Source of the DNA: Patiria miniata
Lineage: Eukaryota > Echinodermata > Asteroidea > Valvatida > Asterinidae
Assembly: GCF_015706575.1 (NCBI RefSeq)
Contig: NW_024037056.1
Span: 10,119,176-10,183,175, forward strand
DNA length: 64,000 nucleotides
Direction of reading: 5' to 3'
Shown here: one piece after another, positions 55,201 to 62,961 of the stretch
Layout of the letters: each line of letters opens with the position of its first letter
How positions within the stretch are numbered: position 1 is the stretch's first letter
The notes under the pieces: model-generated
Told to the model about the DNA's origin: nothing
The model's input: the letters and a program-made list of their open reading frames with translations, nothing else
Databases searched by the model: none
Translations under genes and position numbers: made by a program

Positions 55201-55251
55201 GTGGAAGTGGACGGTGTAGATAACAAAGGTTATGATAACACTGCATTCTGA
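39891..55251 (+). CDS. OATP-3: organic anion transporter (SLCO/OATP family), 11 coding exons, 635 aa
   Basis: Exons: 39891-40231, 41072-41268, 45443-45739, 46645-46809, 47781-47976, 49593-49758, 50689-50867, 52112-52173, 53118-53266, 54858-54944, 55183-55251 (TGA). The junction phases equal those of OATP-1 and OATP-2, and exons 4, 5, 8 and 9 have identical lengths. It is an OATP-family MFS carrier with twelve hydrophobic segments and a ten-cysteine Kazal-like loop. It is the most diverged of the three: the signature reads EWIGGWWIGF (GGWW where the family has GAWW), the TM9-TM10 loop sequence differs strongly apart from its cysteines, and the cytosolic tail is shorter. The C-terminus NTAF still fits a class I PDZ ligand. 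A 4.2-kb intron 2 and several intronic SINEs expand the gene to 15 kb. Substrate unknown. Confidence 0.92.
40232..41071. other. OATP-3 intron 1
   Basis: Holds a minus-strand tRNA-type SINE (40390-40615); otherwise unremarkable. Confidence 0.5.
40390..40615 (-). mobile_element. tRNA-derived SINE, minus strand
   Basis: On the minus strand: GTGCGGTGGAGCGCAGGATT (A-box region), B-box GGTTCGAGCCCC, then a body with GTAAAGGCGCTTTATCTCAA and CAGGTGTTAAATGGGTACC, the same general plan as families D and E. Confidence 0.65.
41072..41268 (+). CDS. OATP-3 exon 2
   Basis: Residues 114-180: TSITQCDAEREAPECEAGEG loop (two cysteines kept, two residues shorter than OATP-2), TM4 (EMWALFLGQAIMGLAYGP), ALTYLDDQVKG. 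Tyr-Leu-Asp-Asp replaces YIDD. Donor T|GTAAGT. Confidence 0.92.
41312..41752. mobile_element. TIR-type element with internal 22-bp repeats
   Basis: Starts CACTCTTAAACGTCCCTGGT; the interior holds about eight imperfect 22-bp units (ACTTTTCAGAATCAAAGCTG plus AC); the end has inverted GGTCAGA/TCTGACC motifs. The element at 52692-53000 in the same gene starts almost identically (CACTCTTAACTGTCCCGGAT). Confidence 0.6.
42657..42850 (-). mobile_element. SINE family C, minus strand, partial
   Basis: Shares GAGAGAAGACAATAAGAAG, CCCAGAGGAATATTCTGGGG and CCACGGAATCAGGTAGGGAC with the other family C copies. The tRNA head is present in reverse at the right (GGAACCCGGGTCACAGCGG). Confidence 0.7.
43470..43615 (-). 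mobile_element. SINE family C-like relic, minus strand
   Basis: GAGGTAGGAGGAAAATCACA ... GGAATTGAACCCGGGTCACA matches family C order but is strongly diverged. Confidence 0.5.
43976..44287. mobile_element. Small TIR element
   Basis: AAAACATGTTTAGCGTCC at the left recurs inverted as GGACACTAAACATGTTTT at the right. GGCGGCCAT and GGCGGTCATT motifs repeat inside. Non-coding. Confidence 0.65.
45443..45739 (+). CDS. OATP-3 exon 3 (signature exon, variant)
   Basis: Residues 180-279: TM5 (FFLTAGSAATIVGFGQAFLF), EWIGGWWIGF, TM6 (ILDGIIILVVAIPFFFFP) and KEMDVYIREEDIPPERLARE. 297 nt. Acceptor CCACAG at 45442; donor G|GTAGTT by phase. Confidence 0.92.
45749..46042 (-). mobile_element. SINE family C, minus strand, full length
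   Basis: On the minus strand: A-box TGGCGTAGCGGT, B-box GGTTCGAATCC present twice in tandem, body GATTGGGTTTTCAGTCCC, then a tail ending CTTGATTTCATTACCAG and an A/T-rich run. The duplicated B-box region (TTCGAACCC twice, about 45970-45993 on +) is unusual. Confidence 0.8.
46285..46400 (-). mobile_element. SINE family C fragment
   Basis: TGTAGCTCGAAAGCCCGAAG and GAGGTAGGAAGACAAAAG match the 3' half of family C. Head missing. OATP-3 intron 3. Confidence 0.5.
46645..46809 (+). CDS. OATP-3 exon 4
   Basis: Residues 279-334: DFMSSTKRIGTNAVF then TM7 (MLLMTSTIFELAVSASFGFF). 165 nt. IFEL replaces the IFDL of the paralogues. Acceptor CGCCAG at 46644, donor G|GTGAGT. Confidence 0.92.
46810..47780. 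other. OATP-3 intron 4
   Basis: Holds an inverted copy of the GC-rich repeat (46856-47012), a degenerate CTGA-rich tract (47025-47110 and 47690-47720) and unassigned sequence. The stretch 47160-47460 reads like decayed coding sequence but matches nothing I recognise. Confidence 0.5.
46856..47012. repeat. GC-rich interspersed repeat, inverted partner of 12640-12840
   Basis: GCAGCTTGTG..GTCCAATTA, GGACGCGGAACGCGC and TCTAAGGGGCGTGGC match the reverse complement of the OATP-1 intron 9 repeat in the same order. Confidence 0.7.
47781..47976 (+). CDS. OATP-3 exon 5
   Basis: Residues 334-399: TM8 (ILVTPGAAMGNFSSGFIV), KKLKLTSKGCG, TM9 (MILGLTTIVTCCIPVIYFL). 196 nt. Donor AG|GTAGGA. Confidence 0.92.
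48020..48250 (-). mobile_element. tRNA-derived SINE, family D, minus strand
   Basis: GATGGGATACCAGTCCATCG, CCTTGGTGGAAAGGGGACAG and CTTGCCCAAGGACGC match the reverse complement of 17270-17545. The tRNA head lies at the right end, much decayed. Confidence 0.65.
48292..48646 (-). pseudogene. LINE ORF2 C-terminal remnant
   Basis: A minus-strand frame reads LYSHSHIVGLCPLF...SFLPRVASLWNSVPATCFPP, continued after a frame break by CKQNVNTYL. This matches the tail pattern of many LINE reverse transcriptases (S.RH..LC.FY, SFLPRt..LWNsLP...Fp, FK..VN.HL). Frameshifted and 5'-truncated, so inactive. Antisense in OATP-3 intron 5. Confidence 0.65.
49593..49758 (+). CDS. OATP-3 exon 6 (Kazal-like domain, first part)
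   Basis: Residues 399-454: TECNMNCGC..PVC..TPCLAGC, the same six cysteines as the paralogues on a largely different sequence, with the sequon NLT. 166 nt, four residues longer than in OATP-1 and OATP-2. Confidence 0.92.
49759..50688. other. OATP-3 intron 6
   Basis: No gene or repeat family recognised. The acceptor TCCCCCAG at 50688 follows a T-rich tract. Confidence 0.5.
50689..50867 (+). CDS. OATP-3 exon 7
   Basis: Residues 455-514: FYTGCSCTADLEIASGPTSE, then GKC and ATC (last four loop cysteines), TM10 (FYACALLFLIVLFGSMV), NPLVIMQMR. 179 nt, one codon longer than in the paralogues. Confidence 0.92.
50890..51146 (+). mobile_element. SINE family C, plus strand, full length
   Basis: A-box TTGGCGCAGTGG (50899-50910), B-box GGTTCGATTCC (50949-50959), body GGATTGGGTTTTTCTGTCCC, tail GGTTTCATTACCAGGAAC. 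It is the only + copy of this family in the window. OATP-3 intron 7. Confidence 0.8.
51147..52111. other. OATP-3 intron 7, remainder
   Basis: No feature recognised between the SINE and the acceptor GTGCAG at 52111. Confidence 0.45.
52112..52173 (+). CDS. OATP-3 exon 8
   Basis: Residues 514-535: RAVGKDKTFGLGISAFFSRA. The usual ALGxQ block reads GLGIS here. 62 nt. Donor G|GTAAGA. Confidence 0.9.
52692..53000. mobile_element. TIR element related to 41312-41752
   Basis: The left end CACTCTTAACTGTCCCGGAT and the right end (GACCTGGGACATTAACAAGTG) are inverted repeats. The interior has TGGTAAA / GTGGTAAAGTGAC repeats. OATP-3 intron 8. Confidence 0.6.
53118..53266 (+). CDS. OATP-3 exon 9
   Basis: Residues 535-584: GFLPAPLYFGAAIDGACVLE, ECGEKGDC, start of TM12. 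149 nt. It keeps the family aspartate (IDGAC) where OATP-1 and OATP-2 have IEGAC. A 26-bp piece is copied in the following intron. Confidence 0.92.
53311..53475. repeat. Duplicated segment enclosing a copy of part of exon 9
   Basis: A 67-bp segment (53311-53377, from GAGTTGGGAAAACATGC to CAATAGG) recurs at 53409-53475. Between the two lies 53378-53408, whose last 26 bases (53383-53408) are identical to exon 9 bases 53141-53166. OATP-3 intron 9. Confidence 0.9.
53617..53872 (-). mobile_element. tRNA-derived SINE, family E, copy 2, minus strand
   Basis: The reverse complement reads CACCTTGGTCCAGCGG (A-box), GGGTTTGGACCC (B-box), CCAGGAGTATAATTGGGTAC, TTGCGCTGATCTCGGCTGCA, and a tail GCGCTATATAAGC. 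It matches 23700-23960. Confidence 0.8.
54055..54710. repeat. (AAGTCAGATCAC)n / (AAGTCAATCAC)n minisatellite
   Basis: More than 40 units of 11-12 bp; the 12-bp AAGTCAGATCAC form dominates from about 54430. Frames stay open on both strands because of the repeat (Lys/Ser/Gln-rich, and CDLT repeats on the minus strand); these are not genes. It lies in OATP-3 intron 9. Confidence 0.92.
54858..54944 (+). CDS. OATP-3 exon 10
   Basis: Residues 585-613: TM12 (LCNLFFYLMATLAAVC) and RDRNAAKEGEDIK. 87 nt, three codons shorter than in the paralogues. Phase 0 on both sides. Confidence 0.88.
55183..55251 (+). CDS. OATP-3 exon 11 and stop
   Basis: Residues 614-635: NRKDIDVEVDGVDNKGYDNT ending AF then TGA. 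It is nine codons shorter than in the paralogues but keeps NKGYD. Acceptor TTTCAG at 55182. Confidence 0.88.
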   Translation, partial: NRKDIDVEVDGVDNKGYDNTAF

Positions 55252-56962
55252 TTCCATGCCATCTCATAACAAATTGGAGTTTAGAGACGGAAGCGCCCTC
55301 TGTTGGTATGAATTGGGGAATCACAGTCAAAATAGTCTTGTTTAATACCTACACTGAGCGTTTAATAAGCCCATACAAAGTCTTAAACAAACCCAGGCTA
55401 TAGCCGTCGTTTTGTTCTGAAATATAAGATTTATGCTATTGCCCAACATATTCTCATCTATTTCTTTTTGAATACATAGAGAAGTTATTTTATACTGTTG
55501 ATATATTACATCAATATTATGCTATCCCGTTTGTCAAAATCTCATATTTTGGTGTTTTTAATCTTACCGAATTACTTTGTGTTAATGGTTTTTTTTTATA
55601 ATCTTTTGTAATTTTTTGGTGATAAGGAACTTTTCATACTATAATTTGTTGAAAGAAAAATATCGGAAGTAATTGTGGAATTTGATTGTGGCTTTTAATT
55701 TCTGATGTCTAAAACACTCTATCATTTTTTGTAACTAAACATTTTTTCCGTAAAAATATAACCATTTTCTATATTCCATATTCAAAATAGTGTTTTGTTT
55801 TCTTACAAAATGCGACAGAACACCGTTCATTACTGTTTTGTATAAACTCATCGTCAAACAAAACAATAAAGTCGTTTGTTGTTGGTGTACTGTGAGCAAA
55901 ATGAAACAAATATTTAACGACTTTAAGTAAATATGTATTGAATATACTTAGTTTTATATAAATAAAAAATGAGTACACAGTGAGGAGGCAATTGATTTCA
56001 TTCATATTTTGTAACCAAATTAGCCGATGTAATATACGTTTCTATAATTGTACACGTGGAACATTGAGTGAAGTGGCAAATTTTTAAAGCTCATTTTATA
56101 AGGGTCTATATTTCAGAAAATCTTCTTATTTTTACCTCATTTTTAAAACTTTAATAGCTGTAGATGTTATGAATAGGAGAATAAACCATATTTATTCGGG
56201 TTACAAAGGTTTTGTAGAAAAAAAAAGTCTCGGTTCAGTTATTTTAGAGGGTTTTTAATCTCCTTTTTAAATATCTTGTTTCGAGTGCCGGTAGACTCTT
56301 CTGATGGATATCATTTTCCGGCATGACATATTGCAAAATCCCCAATCTTCCCAACCCCTAAAATGAATAGAGTGCATGCTGAGCCGACCCAAAAACTAAT
56401 CGCGCCTGCTTAGTTTTGAAGGATCAACTGGCAATGACATGTACCTATAACTTACTAACCCTTCATCTATGCTATACATGCAATTATTCTTTCAGACTTG
56501 AAAAGTTTATTGGCAAAACAAATTCAATGTTGGGCTGCAACAGATTCTGAAATGGCTCTTCCTGGCACCATGAGACCATTTAAATTACCCCGAGTCTTGA
56601 CACCTGTAGACACTCGAGAGGCCAATTCACCTATGTATCCCCTGAAGTGTATTTGGCCCGACGAATATGTGTTTTCTTTACCTTTCATTTTGAAGAACAC
56701 ACTTAGCATTTTTCAATCGTTAGTCTTTGATATCTTATCTGATCACTCATGTGACAGGGTAATTCAACCATTTGCTTTTGACATCACCGTCATGGTGCTT
56801 GTAGACAAATGTTATCGCCAATAATATCAGAAGTGTCTAAGCACGCCATTGTTGAAAAACGGCAACGATGACACATGGTAAATGGGTCTCGTTTGTGAAG
56901 CAAATATCGTGTGCGAAACTGCTGAATGAGCGGATCCAGAAAGGGTTGAGGACCCAGCCACT
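55252..56962 (+). other. OATP-3 3' UTR and downstream flank
   Basis: AT-rich. AATAAA at 55865-55870, about 615 bases after the stop, is the best poly(A) signal candidate. The open frame at 56498-56824 (108 aa) resembles no family I know and has no splice or start context in its favour. Confidence 0.5.
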
Positions 56963-57568
56963 ACTTGAACTTGAACTTTGAACTTGAACTTTTATTCATC
57001 TCTTAATAATATTTTACATGAGTACAAGGTAATAAGCAGGTTTTAAATACAATTTATAGAGATGCAGAATCCATAAAAGGGCTTAGCTTATGGGTATGGA
57101 CCCCGAGATGAACACGATTATAAACACAAACAACTAGATTATAAACACAACAACATGTAAGTAACGAAGTAATGGGGATGGAAGGCAAACCGGACAAATG
57201 AAAATAAACTTCAAGAATAAGTAGTTAAAAATGATGATAAAACAAAATCATCATCAAAATCAGGAAAAACACCTCTGATTAGTAGCTAAAAGTAAACAGT
57301 GACAGAGACTCAAAGTTGAACAAACAAGAGAAAATTGATTACTCAATCAGGGTGAAAAGAAAGAGTACGTACATGTCAATAATTATATTAGAATAAAATG
57401 ATCAAAAATTTATTGGAGCACTTAAAGTTCAAATTATGACAAAATAAATAGCGAACAGGGATTAGGCGTATTTGTTAAAGAGGAATTGCTTGAATTTGTT
57501 TTTGAACATAATATCAGATTTGGTTTTTTGCAAAGGCCGCTGGAGGGGGTTCCATAGCTTTGGACCAC
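56963..57568 (-). mobile_element. LINE 3' end (CR1/L2-like), minus strand
   Basis: A minus-strand frame at 57462-57566 gives GPKLWNPLQRPL, then MFKNKFKQFLFNKYA and a stop, the usual C-terminus of CR1/L2-type LINE reverse transcriptases (GPKLWNSLP..., FK..LK.fLf..Y). A 3' UTR follows and ends at 56963 in a TTCAAG-type microsatellite, the typical LINE end. It is 5'-truncated. Confidence 0.75.
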
Positions 57569-57589
57569 TGATGACATGTTTTCATTAAG

Positions 57590-57700
57590 AAAGACGAGCA
57601 AGACCCCCCCCCCCCCGCCCCCATTTTCCAGCACCCATCCCCCAGCAACCAGAACCCATCCTCCAGCACCCAGCACCCAGCACCCAGCACCCAGCACCCA
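57590..57700. repeat. Poly-C run and (CCCAGCA)n microsatellite
   Basis: A C-run at about 57605-57622 is followed by CCAGCACCCAGCACC units to 57700. Confidence 0.85.
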
Positions 57701-57971
57701 AACCGGGACAAATGATATCAGCGAGCACAGTTTTCTAAGCCTGGGTTGGTATAAAATCTGACAGCCTGGATTCCGAGATAGCAACTGAACGACAGATGGC
57801 CCTGATGTTGTTTAGCGTTCGGAACCAGAACTTAGATCAAATTTTCCAAAACCTACATGGAAAAATCTATAGTCTCGAACATTTTCTTTAAACTAATGGT
57901 AATCACTGAAATGTCTAGCCACTGATGAAAACATGTTTTCATTAACCCCCTAGTAGTTCCTCAGGACTACC

Positions 57972-58195
57972 CTGCAAAATCCAACAGAGTCCAACCGGAG
58001 TTTCCTGCTCAATCCACTGTGCCTTATTTTCAGTTGTATGCTAAATCCAACAGGAGTCCAACTTGGCGTTATAATGAGGTTCAGTTGCCTGTTGAATCCA
58101 AATTTTGCATCAGGAATGTACACAATGGGTATACTGCTCAATCAAACAGGCTCCATCGGGTATATGATACGGTTGGATCCTGTTGGATTCAGCAG
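57972..58195. mobile_element. Small TIR element (about 224 bp)
   Basis: CTGCAAAATCCAACAGAGTC at the left and the inverse (GGATCCTGTTGGATTCAGCAG) at the right. CAACAGGAGTCCAAC-type motifs repeat inside. Non-coding. Confidence 0.65.
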
Positions 58196-59016
58196 AATTA
58201 GGTTCAAGAAAAACGGTTGAGAGGACCGGGTTTTAGATTTGAGCGCCCTTATTTGCTGGGCGGGTCTGATCATACAAGATTGATTTTCCATAGATAAATA
58301 CTGTATCGTAAACACTTGATGCTTGGCAACCCAATGACGTAATAAAGTGACGCCTACCAATTTTTTTCAATAGGATGAGTGTTTGATGATCAACTTGAAC
58401 GCCATTTGGTACGACCCTAGACTATTCTGTACCCGCACAATGCGTTAAAACGGGTTTCTAAGCTGCAGTGAAGTGAGGAAAAAACTATCATGAATCGGCT
58501 GGGTGGACACGAGGGACAAAACTTTGAATACAATGTACCTTCCGACAGCTCACTACAGTGGCACCAGTTTCCACTATTTAATCAAGGAGGGCGTCAGTAA
58601 CAAAAGCAGGTAGTCATCAACACACCTGTCACGTTTTTGAATTGGTACAATCAAGGAGCTCAAATAAAATGATTACTTATTGTGACGGGGTAGTCATTTC
58701 ATGCGTTATTTATAATTTTTTAAAACATACATAGTTAAAAGATAGCCGAAGCGTTTATAAACTTCACGTATTATGTGAAAGGCTCCATCAAAGGTATTCT
58801 TTTGTTCTTTTTTTTTTTGGCATTTAATAAGCAAAATGCGTAATAAGCAAAATTACAGACAATGCAGCAAGAAAACCTTACAAGTTTACAAAATATAAAA
58901 CTGCCTATGCAAATGTCGATGACGTGTCATTACAAAGTCGACCCTACGCCCAACTTGTTTCCAAGAGACTTGCTTTCAAGATACACTTAACTCCGATAAT
59001 ACACACTTGATACTTG
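58196..59016. other. Flank, no element recognised
   Basis: No gene, tRNA or transposon was identified. Confidence 0.4.
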
Positions 59017-59391
59017 GGCCAAAAAAAGTCTCCGGTTTCTGGTATGCGCGCGCGTCGCCGTAGCCATGCGCGTTGGCAAAATGAAAACGTTTTTTTTTCA
59101 ATGAAAGATGATGTCTCAAAACCGCCAAACTCACTGGTTTGACTGGAATTCTGCTGCTGCACAACTTTAACGTGTTTTTAGGTGGGGTTATGGTCGAGAA
59201 TAAGCTTTATGTGGCCCTTCTGGACTCCCAGTCCCATACAGGCCTATTTGTACTAAGTTTAGTCGGGCACCAATTGCAGTCATCAGCCGACATTTGGAGC
59301 AAAAAAAAATTAAAAAAAAAAAAAGCCGCGTCGCCGCACCCCTTTTGGGGCAAGCTCCATACCAGAAACCGGAGACTTTTTGTTTTTGGCC
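59017..59391. mobile_element. Harbinger-like MITE, copy 2
   Basis: Near-identical to 15616-15982, with the same TIRs (GGCCAAAAAAAGTCTCCGG / CCGGAGACTTTTTG...GGCC) and the same interior (GTCGCCGTAGCCATGCGCGT). Flanked by TTG and TTA, a degraded 3-bp duplication. Confidence 0.8.
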
Positions 59392-60303
59392 TTAGGTGAA
59401 TATCCTTGATTGATGTACTTATAGGGTTATACCAATACACGCCATCTTGCCTAGAACCTTTTATAAGACTACCAGCATTTAAAAAAAATCATTATCAGTT
59501 TGTCAATAAACTAGGCGAGCCTTAAAATCAGTCACCTCAATAACAAGGGGTGCAGAAAAGTTGAGTACAAAATCCATACATCGCACAGGTTATTCGTTTT
59601 GAACATAATTGTTCAATTCACTTTAATATTATTTAGGAGTTTTTTTTTTCGACCTTCACAAATCATACTTAAACTATCGGGATTTCTTGTGACTCCTTAA
59701 TCGTGAGAGTTTTTATTTCCTTAGAAATTAAAATGCTCACGGATGATTTATTTTCAATTTCTGTTCCACTGCAAAATGGTGCCATGCTGAATGGAATCTC
59801 ATATAGAACGGAATCTCGCATAAACAAGCTAATAAAGAAAGAAAAGATGTATTTTATAAAACCAACGAGTGGCCAATTCAGCTGTCATTTTACACCAAGT
59901 TGCCCCTTGGACTTGCTCATCATTTTACCAAAATACATCAAAGCTCCGCTGTTTAACTAACCCCCCTTTGTCGAAGTACAATTGGCCATAAAACCCACCC
60001 TTTCGTCTTATTACCTTTTCCATTGAGTTGGATACTTCACCCGATTGCATTGTTGGTCTTGTTTTGTGTGCCCCATCCCTGGTATATTATTAGCAGTGAT
60101 TTTGGAAGCAATGCACTAGAACTTGTTGAATTAGTGATAAGCTTATCTTAATAATCCACACCGTCACGGCAATAAACGGGAATAATTTGGCCAGGGGCCG
60201 GTTCAGACATCTCCGAGTTCATAACGACTCGGCTAAGTTAGACTTTCTCACGCAAAGTCCTACTGGATTCGCATGTACTACATTCGTGCATAACCATCAT
60301 TAT

Positions 60304-60405
60304 GGTCGTGGGTTCGAGTCCCATCCGAGTGATTTTTTCAGCCTCTCACTCGGGAGGTAACACACTGAGTATGCAGTGTTTATAGGTTGGTGAAGGGCAA
60401 AACCA
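60304..60405 (+). mobile_element. tRNA-Ser-like SINE, copy 2, head truncated
   Basis: Begins within the T-arm (B-box GGTTCGAGTCC, 60311-60321) and continues with the same non-tRNA tail as 31905-31985 (GGGAGGTAACACA..GGTGAAGGGCAAAACC). Confidence 0.7.
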
Positions 60406-60588
60406 TATTTGACATAATCATCATCTTGCTGTACTGTGCAGAAACCTCCTGAGGAGTATACTCGCACATTAACCCTTCTATGCAATCATACATTCTGTGC
60501 CTAGTTGTCCTTTCAGTCAAAATCAATCAAGTGACTGTTTTCAACAGTTAAGAGCTCCCATCCTACATAAAGCCTGATTGACTGGCTG

Positions 60589-60879
60589 CATGGGCGTCGC
60601 GGGGGGGGGGCAGGGGGGCGCTTGCCCCCCCCCCCCCCCCCCCCCCCCCGAAAAGAAAAAAAGAAGAAGAAGAAGAAGAAGAAGAAAAAAAGAAAAAAGA
60701 AAAGCAGAAAAGAAAGAGAGGCGTGAAGTTATAGTGGTGTAAATTTAATGAGTTGGGGGGGGACAAATGTCCCTGCCCCCTCTAAAACTAAGAAATCGAG
60801 AATACGTTGAGAAATACAGGAATTTCTTTTTGAAAAATATGTTTTGCCCCCTCTAGAAAAAATCCTTGCGACGCCCATG
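60589..60879. mobile_element. MITE with perfect 12-bp ends and 8-bp target duplication
   Basis: Ends CATGGGCGTCGC and GCGACGCCCATG are exact inverted repeats, flanked by the direct repeat ACTGGCTG (60581-60588 and 60880-60887). The interior is a long C-run and a (GAA)n/A-rich tract. The 8-bp duplication suggests a hAT-type transposase. Confidence 0.85.
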
Positions 60880-60887
60880 ACTGGCTG

Positions 60888-62290
60888 TGACTGTTTACGT
60901 AACTTGATACAGCTATCCTTTGACTGTGGTGATTGATAAGCCAGCTGTGCCTACCACTTGTCTGCTATTGTTTGTTGACTGAATTTGACTAGTCACAGTG
61001 CTTGCTTGAAATATGATCTGACTGTTGGTCACTAGCCTGTGTAAAAGGCACGGCAGGGAAAGAGGATGGATTTTGTTTTACTGTCTGTGACTGTTCACAT
61101 AGCAGGAGGGTTAGTGTGGACGTTCAAGCAAATATTTCAACAATACCTTTAGGCGTAACTTCCATGATTTAGTTAAATGAACGTGGACTTTGCTTCAGCC
61201 CTTTGCCCTCTTATAACAACATGACTTGCAGATATTATGCTTATCATCTCACTGACATTCCTACGCCAGCTGATTAAGTATGTATGTATTACTTGCAACA
61301 GCTATAACTGCAGATTGCAGTTCAAGTGTTCTTGCCAGATTATGAATTTTAACTTCTTTTGAAGTTCAATTCCATACTTTGTCAAATAAACAACCCCCCC
61401 CCCCAAAACAAAGTTTACTGTTGCATGTATTAAAGTTTAGCCCTTCCGACATAATACATTGTATGTTTCCATTATGCTTATCAACTAGGTAGACATGTAA
61501 TATAAACACATTTTTACAAGTTTTGATAAAGTATTAAGTTTTGGTAAATTATTTCTGGATTTAATGTTTACCTTCTTTACTTAAAGGGTTCGAAAGAACG
61601 CATTGTAGCTTCTATATCATGCATGTATGCCATGATTATGGTCAAGATGTCACAAATGTTTAAAGCATAATCTGCATAGCACAAACACAAACAAGTTTTC
61701 ATCTCCCTGTACGGCTAAAATGTTTGGAAACTTGAATTTGTTTTAGAGCTTAAAGTTCTGTTTACTGTTTTGAAATGGTCGGTCTTTTATTCACAAAATT
61801 TCCATGAGATGACACAAGAAAGTAGGGCAATGACGCGCGTACCTATACCAAATCATCTATCGAGAACAATACCGATGTCTAAACCAGATGGATGCATGAA
61901 TACAGCCCGAACAACTGCAAATTTGCTCGTCCTGAATCAAGTGTCGAGGGATAATAACATCGATTTAAAAATAACCCTCCACAAAAAACATCTTAACTGT
62001 AAACAAAAGGCTCGCCCCAGCCTAAAATTCCAACGAGTGGCGTGATGATGCGTCGATCGATGACACGCGCTCGGCCGCCACTCCAGAAGACAAAAGGCTA
62101 TACAAACTCAAGACAAAAGGCTTTACATGCGTCTGGATAGTTGTTTGGCAGAGGTATTAAAATGTGAACTACTTCAAATTGGGGAACTGGGGATTAAAGT
62201 GAGTAACCAATTGAACCGGTACAGGATGATAGAAACCAATAATTATAACAGAAAACACAACTTAGGACTGTGTGGAGCATTAACATTGCA
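60888..62290. other. Flank, no gene recognised
   Basis: AT-rich. The open frame at 61770-62045 resembles no known family. No repeat was assigned. Confidence 0.4.
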
Positions 62291-62343
62291 TTGCCACCGA
62301 CTGGAAATATCTATCTGACAGAAAGATATTTCCAGTCTATGGC
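62291..62343. repeat. Short hairpin
   Basis: TTGCCA..GACTGGAAATATCT on the left and AGATATTTCCAGTC..TGGCAA on the right, about 20 paired bases with a two-base mismatch and a short loop. Confidence 0.8.
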
Positions 62344-62782
62344 AAAAGACAAGTTTCTGCAGGGTTGTTATTTTGTTGAAATAGATTTTTATTAAAATGT
62401 TTAATAAAAGCGAATGAAAATGCAAAATCGCTTGGGCATTTACAGGCAGCAGACGCCATTATAACGGTAATCTCAATTGAAACTTGTCTGGGCTTACAAA
62501 CCACCTTGATCTGTGCAATTTGAATAACTGTTCAAGCGTATACAATCGGATTAGAGTTTCATGCAGAAAATGAAAGGAAAGCGTTTTACAGTAACTGTCA
62601 CAAAACGACACAAAATGGGCCTTTAATATGCACGAGCAGACCATTTTTGTCGAGTTCCCTGAATGAATTTCATTTATTGTTAACTAGTTGAATGGGATGG
62701 CGCCAGATTAGTTATGCAGGCATGATGCAACCTTATTTTACTTTATTATTTACATCCATAAATTGGTCCATTGTATCTTTAG

Positions 62783-62961
62783 TGGAGTCAGGGAACCAGA
62801 CTACTCCACCGTTTGTGTGTTTCTTGTTTTTTCCAGCATTTTCGAACACAAAACTTCAAACATGTCAGTGAAACAATGTTTGATCTAATATAGTAACCCC
62901 TCAAATCGTTCATTTCTGAAAATTACAGCAAAAGCCAATGATGTGTATTCCCTTTAAACAT
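62783..62961. mobile_element. Partial copy of the 16539-17062 element
   Basis: GGAGTCAGGGAACCAGACTA, AGCATTTTCGAACACAAAAC and CTGAAAATTACAGCAAAAGC..TATTCCCTTTAA match the right half of that element. Confidence 0.75.

Noticed and set aside
56498..56824. 108-aa open frame downstream of OATP-3
   Set aside because: No recognisable domain, start context or splice support.
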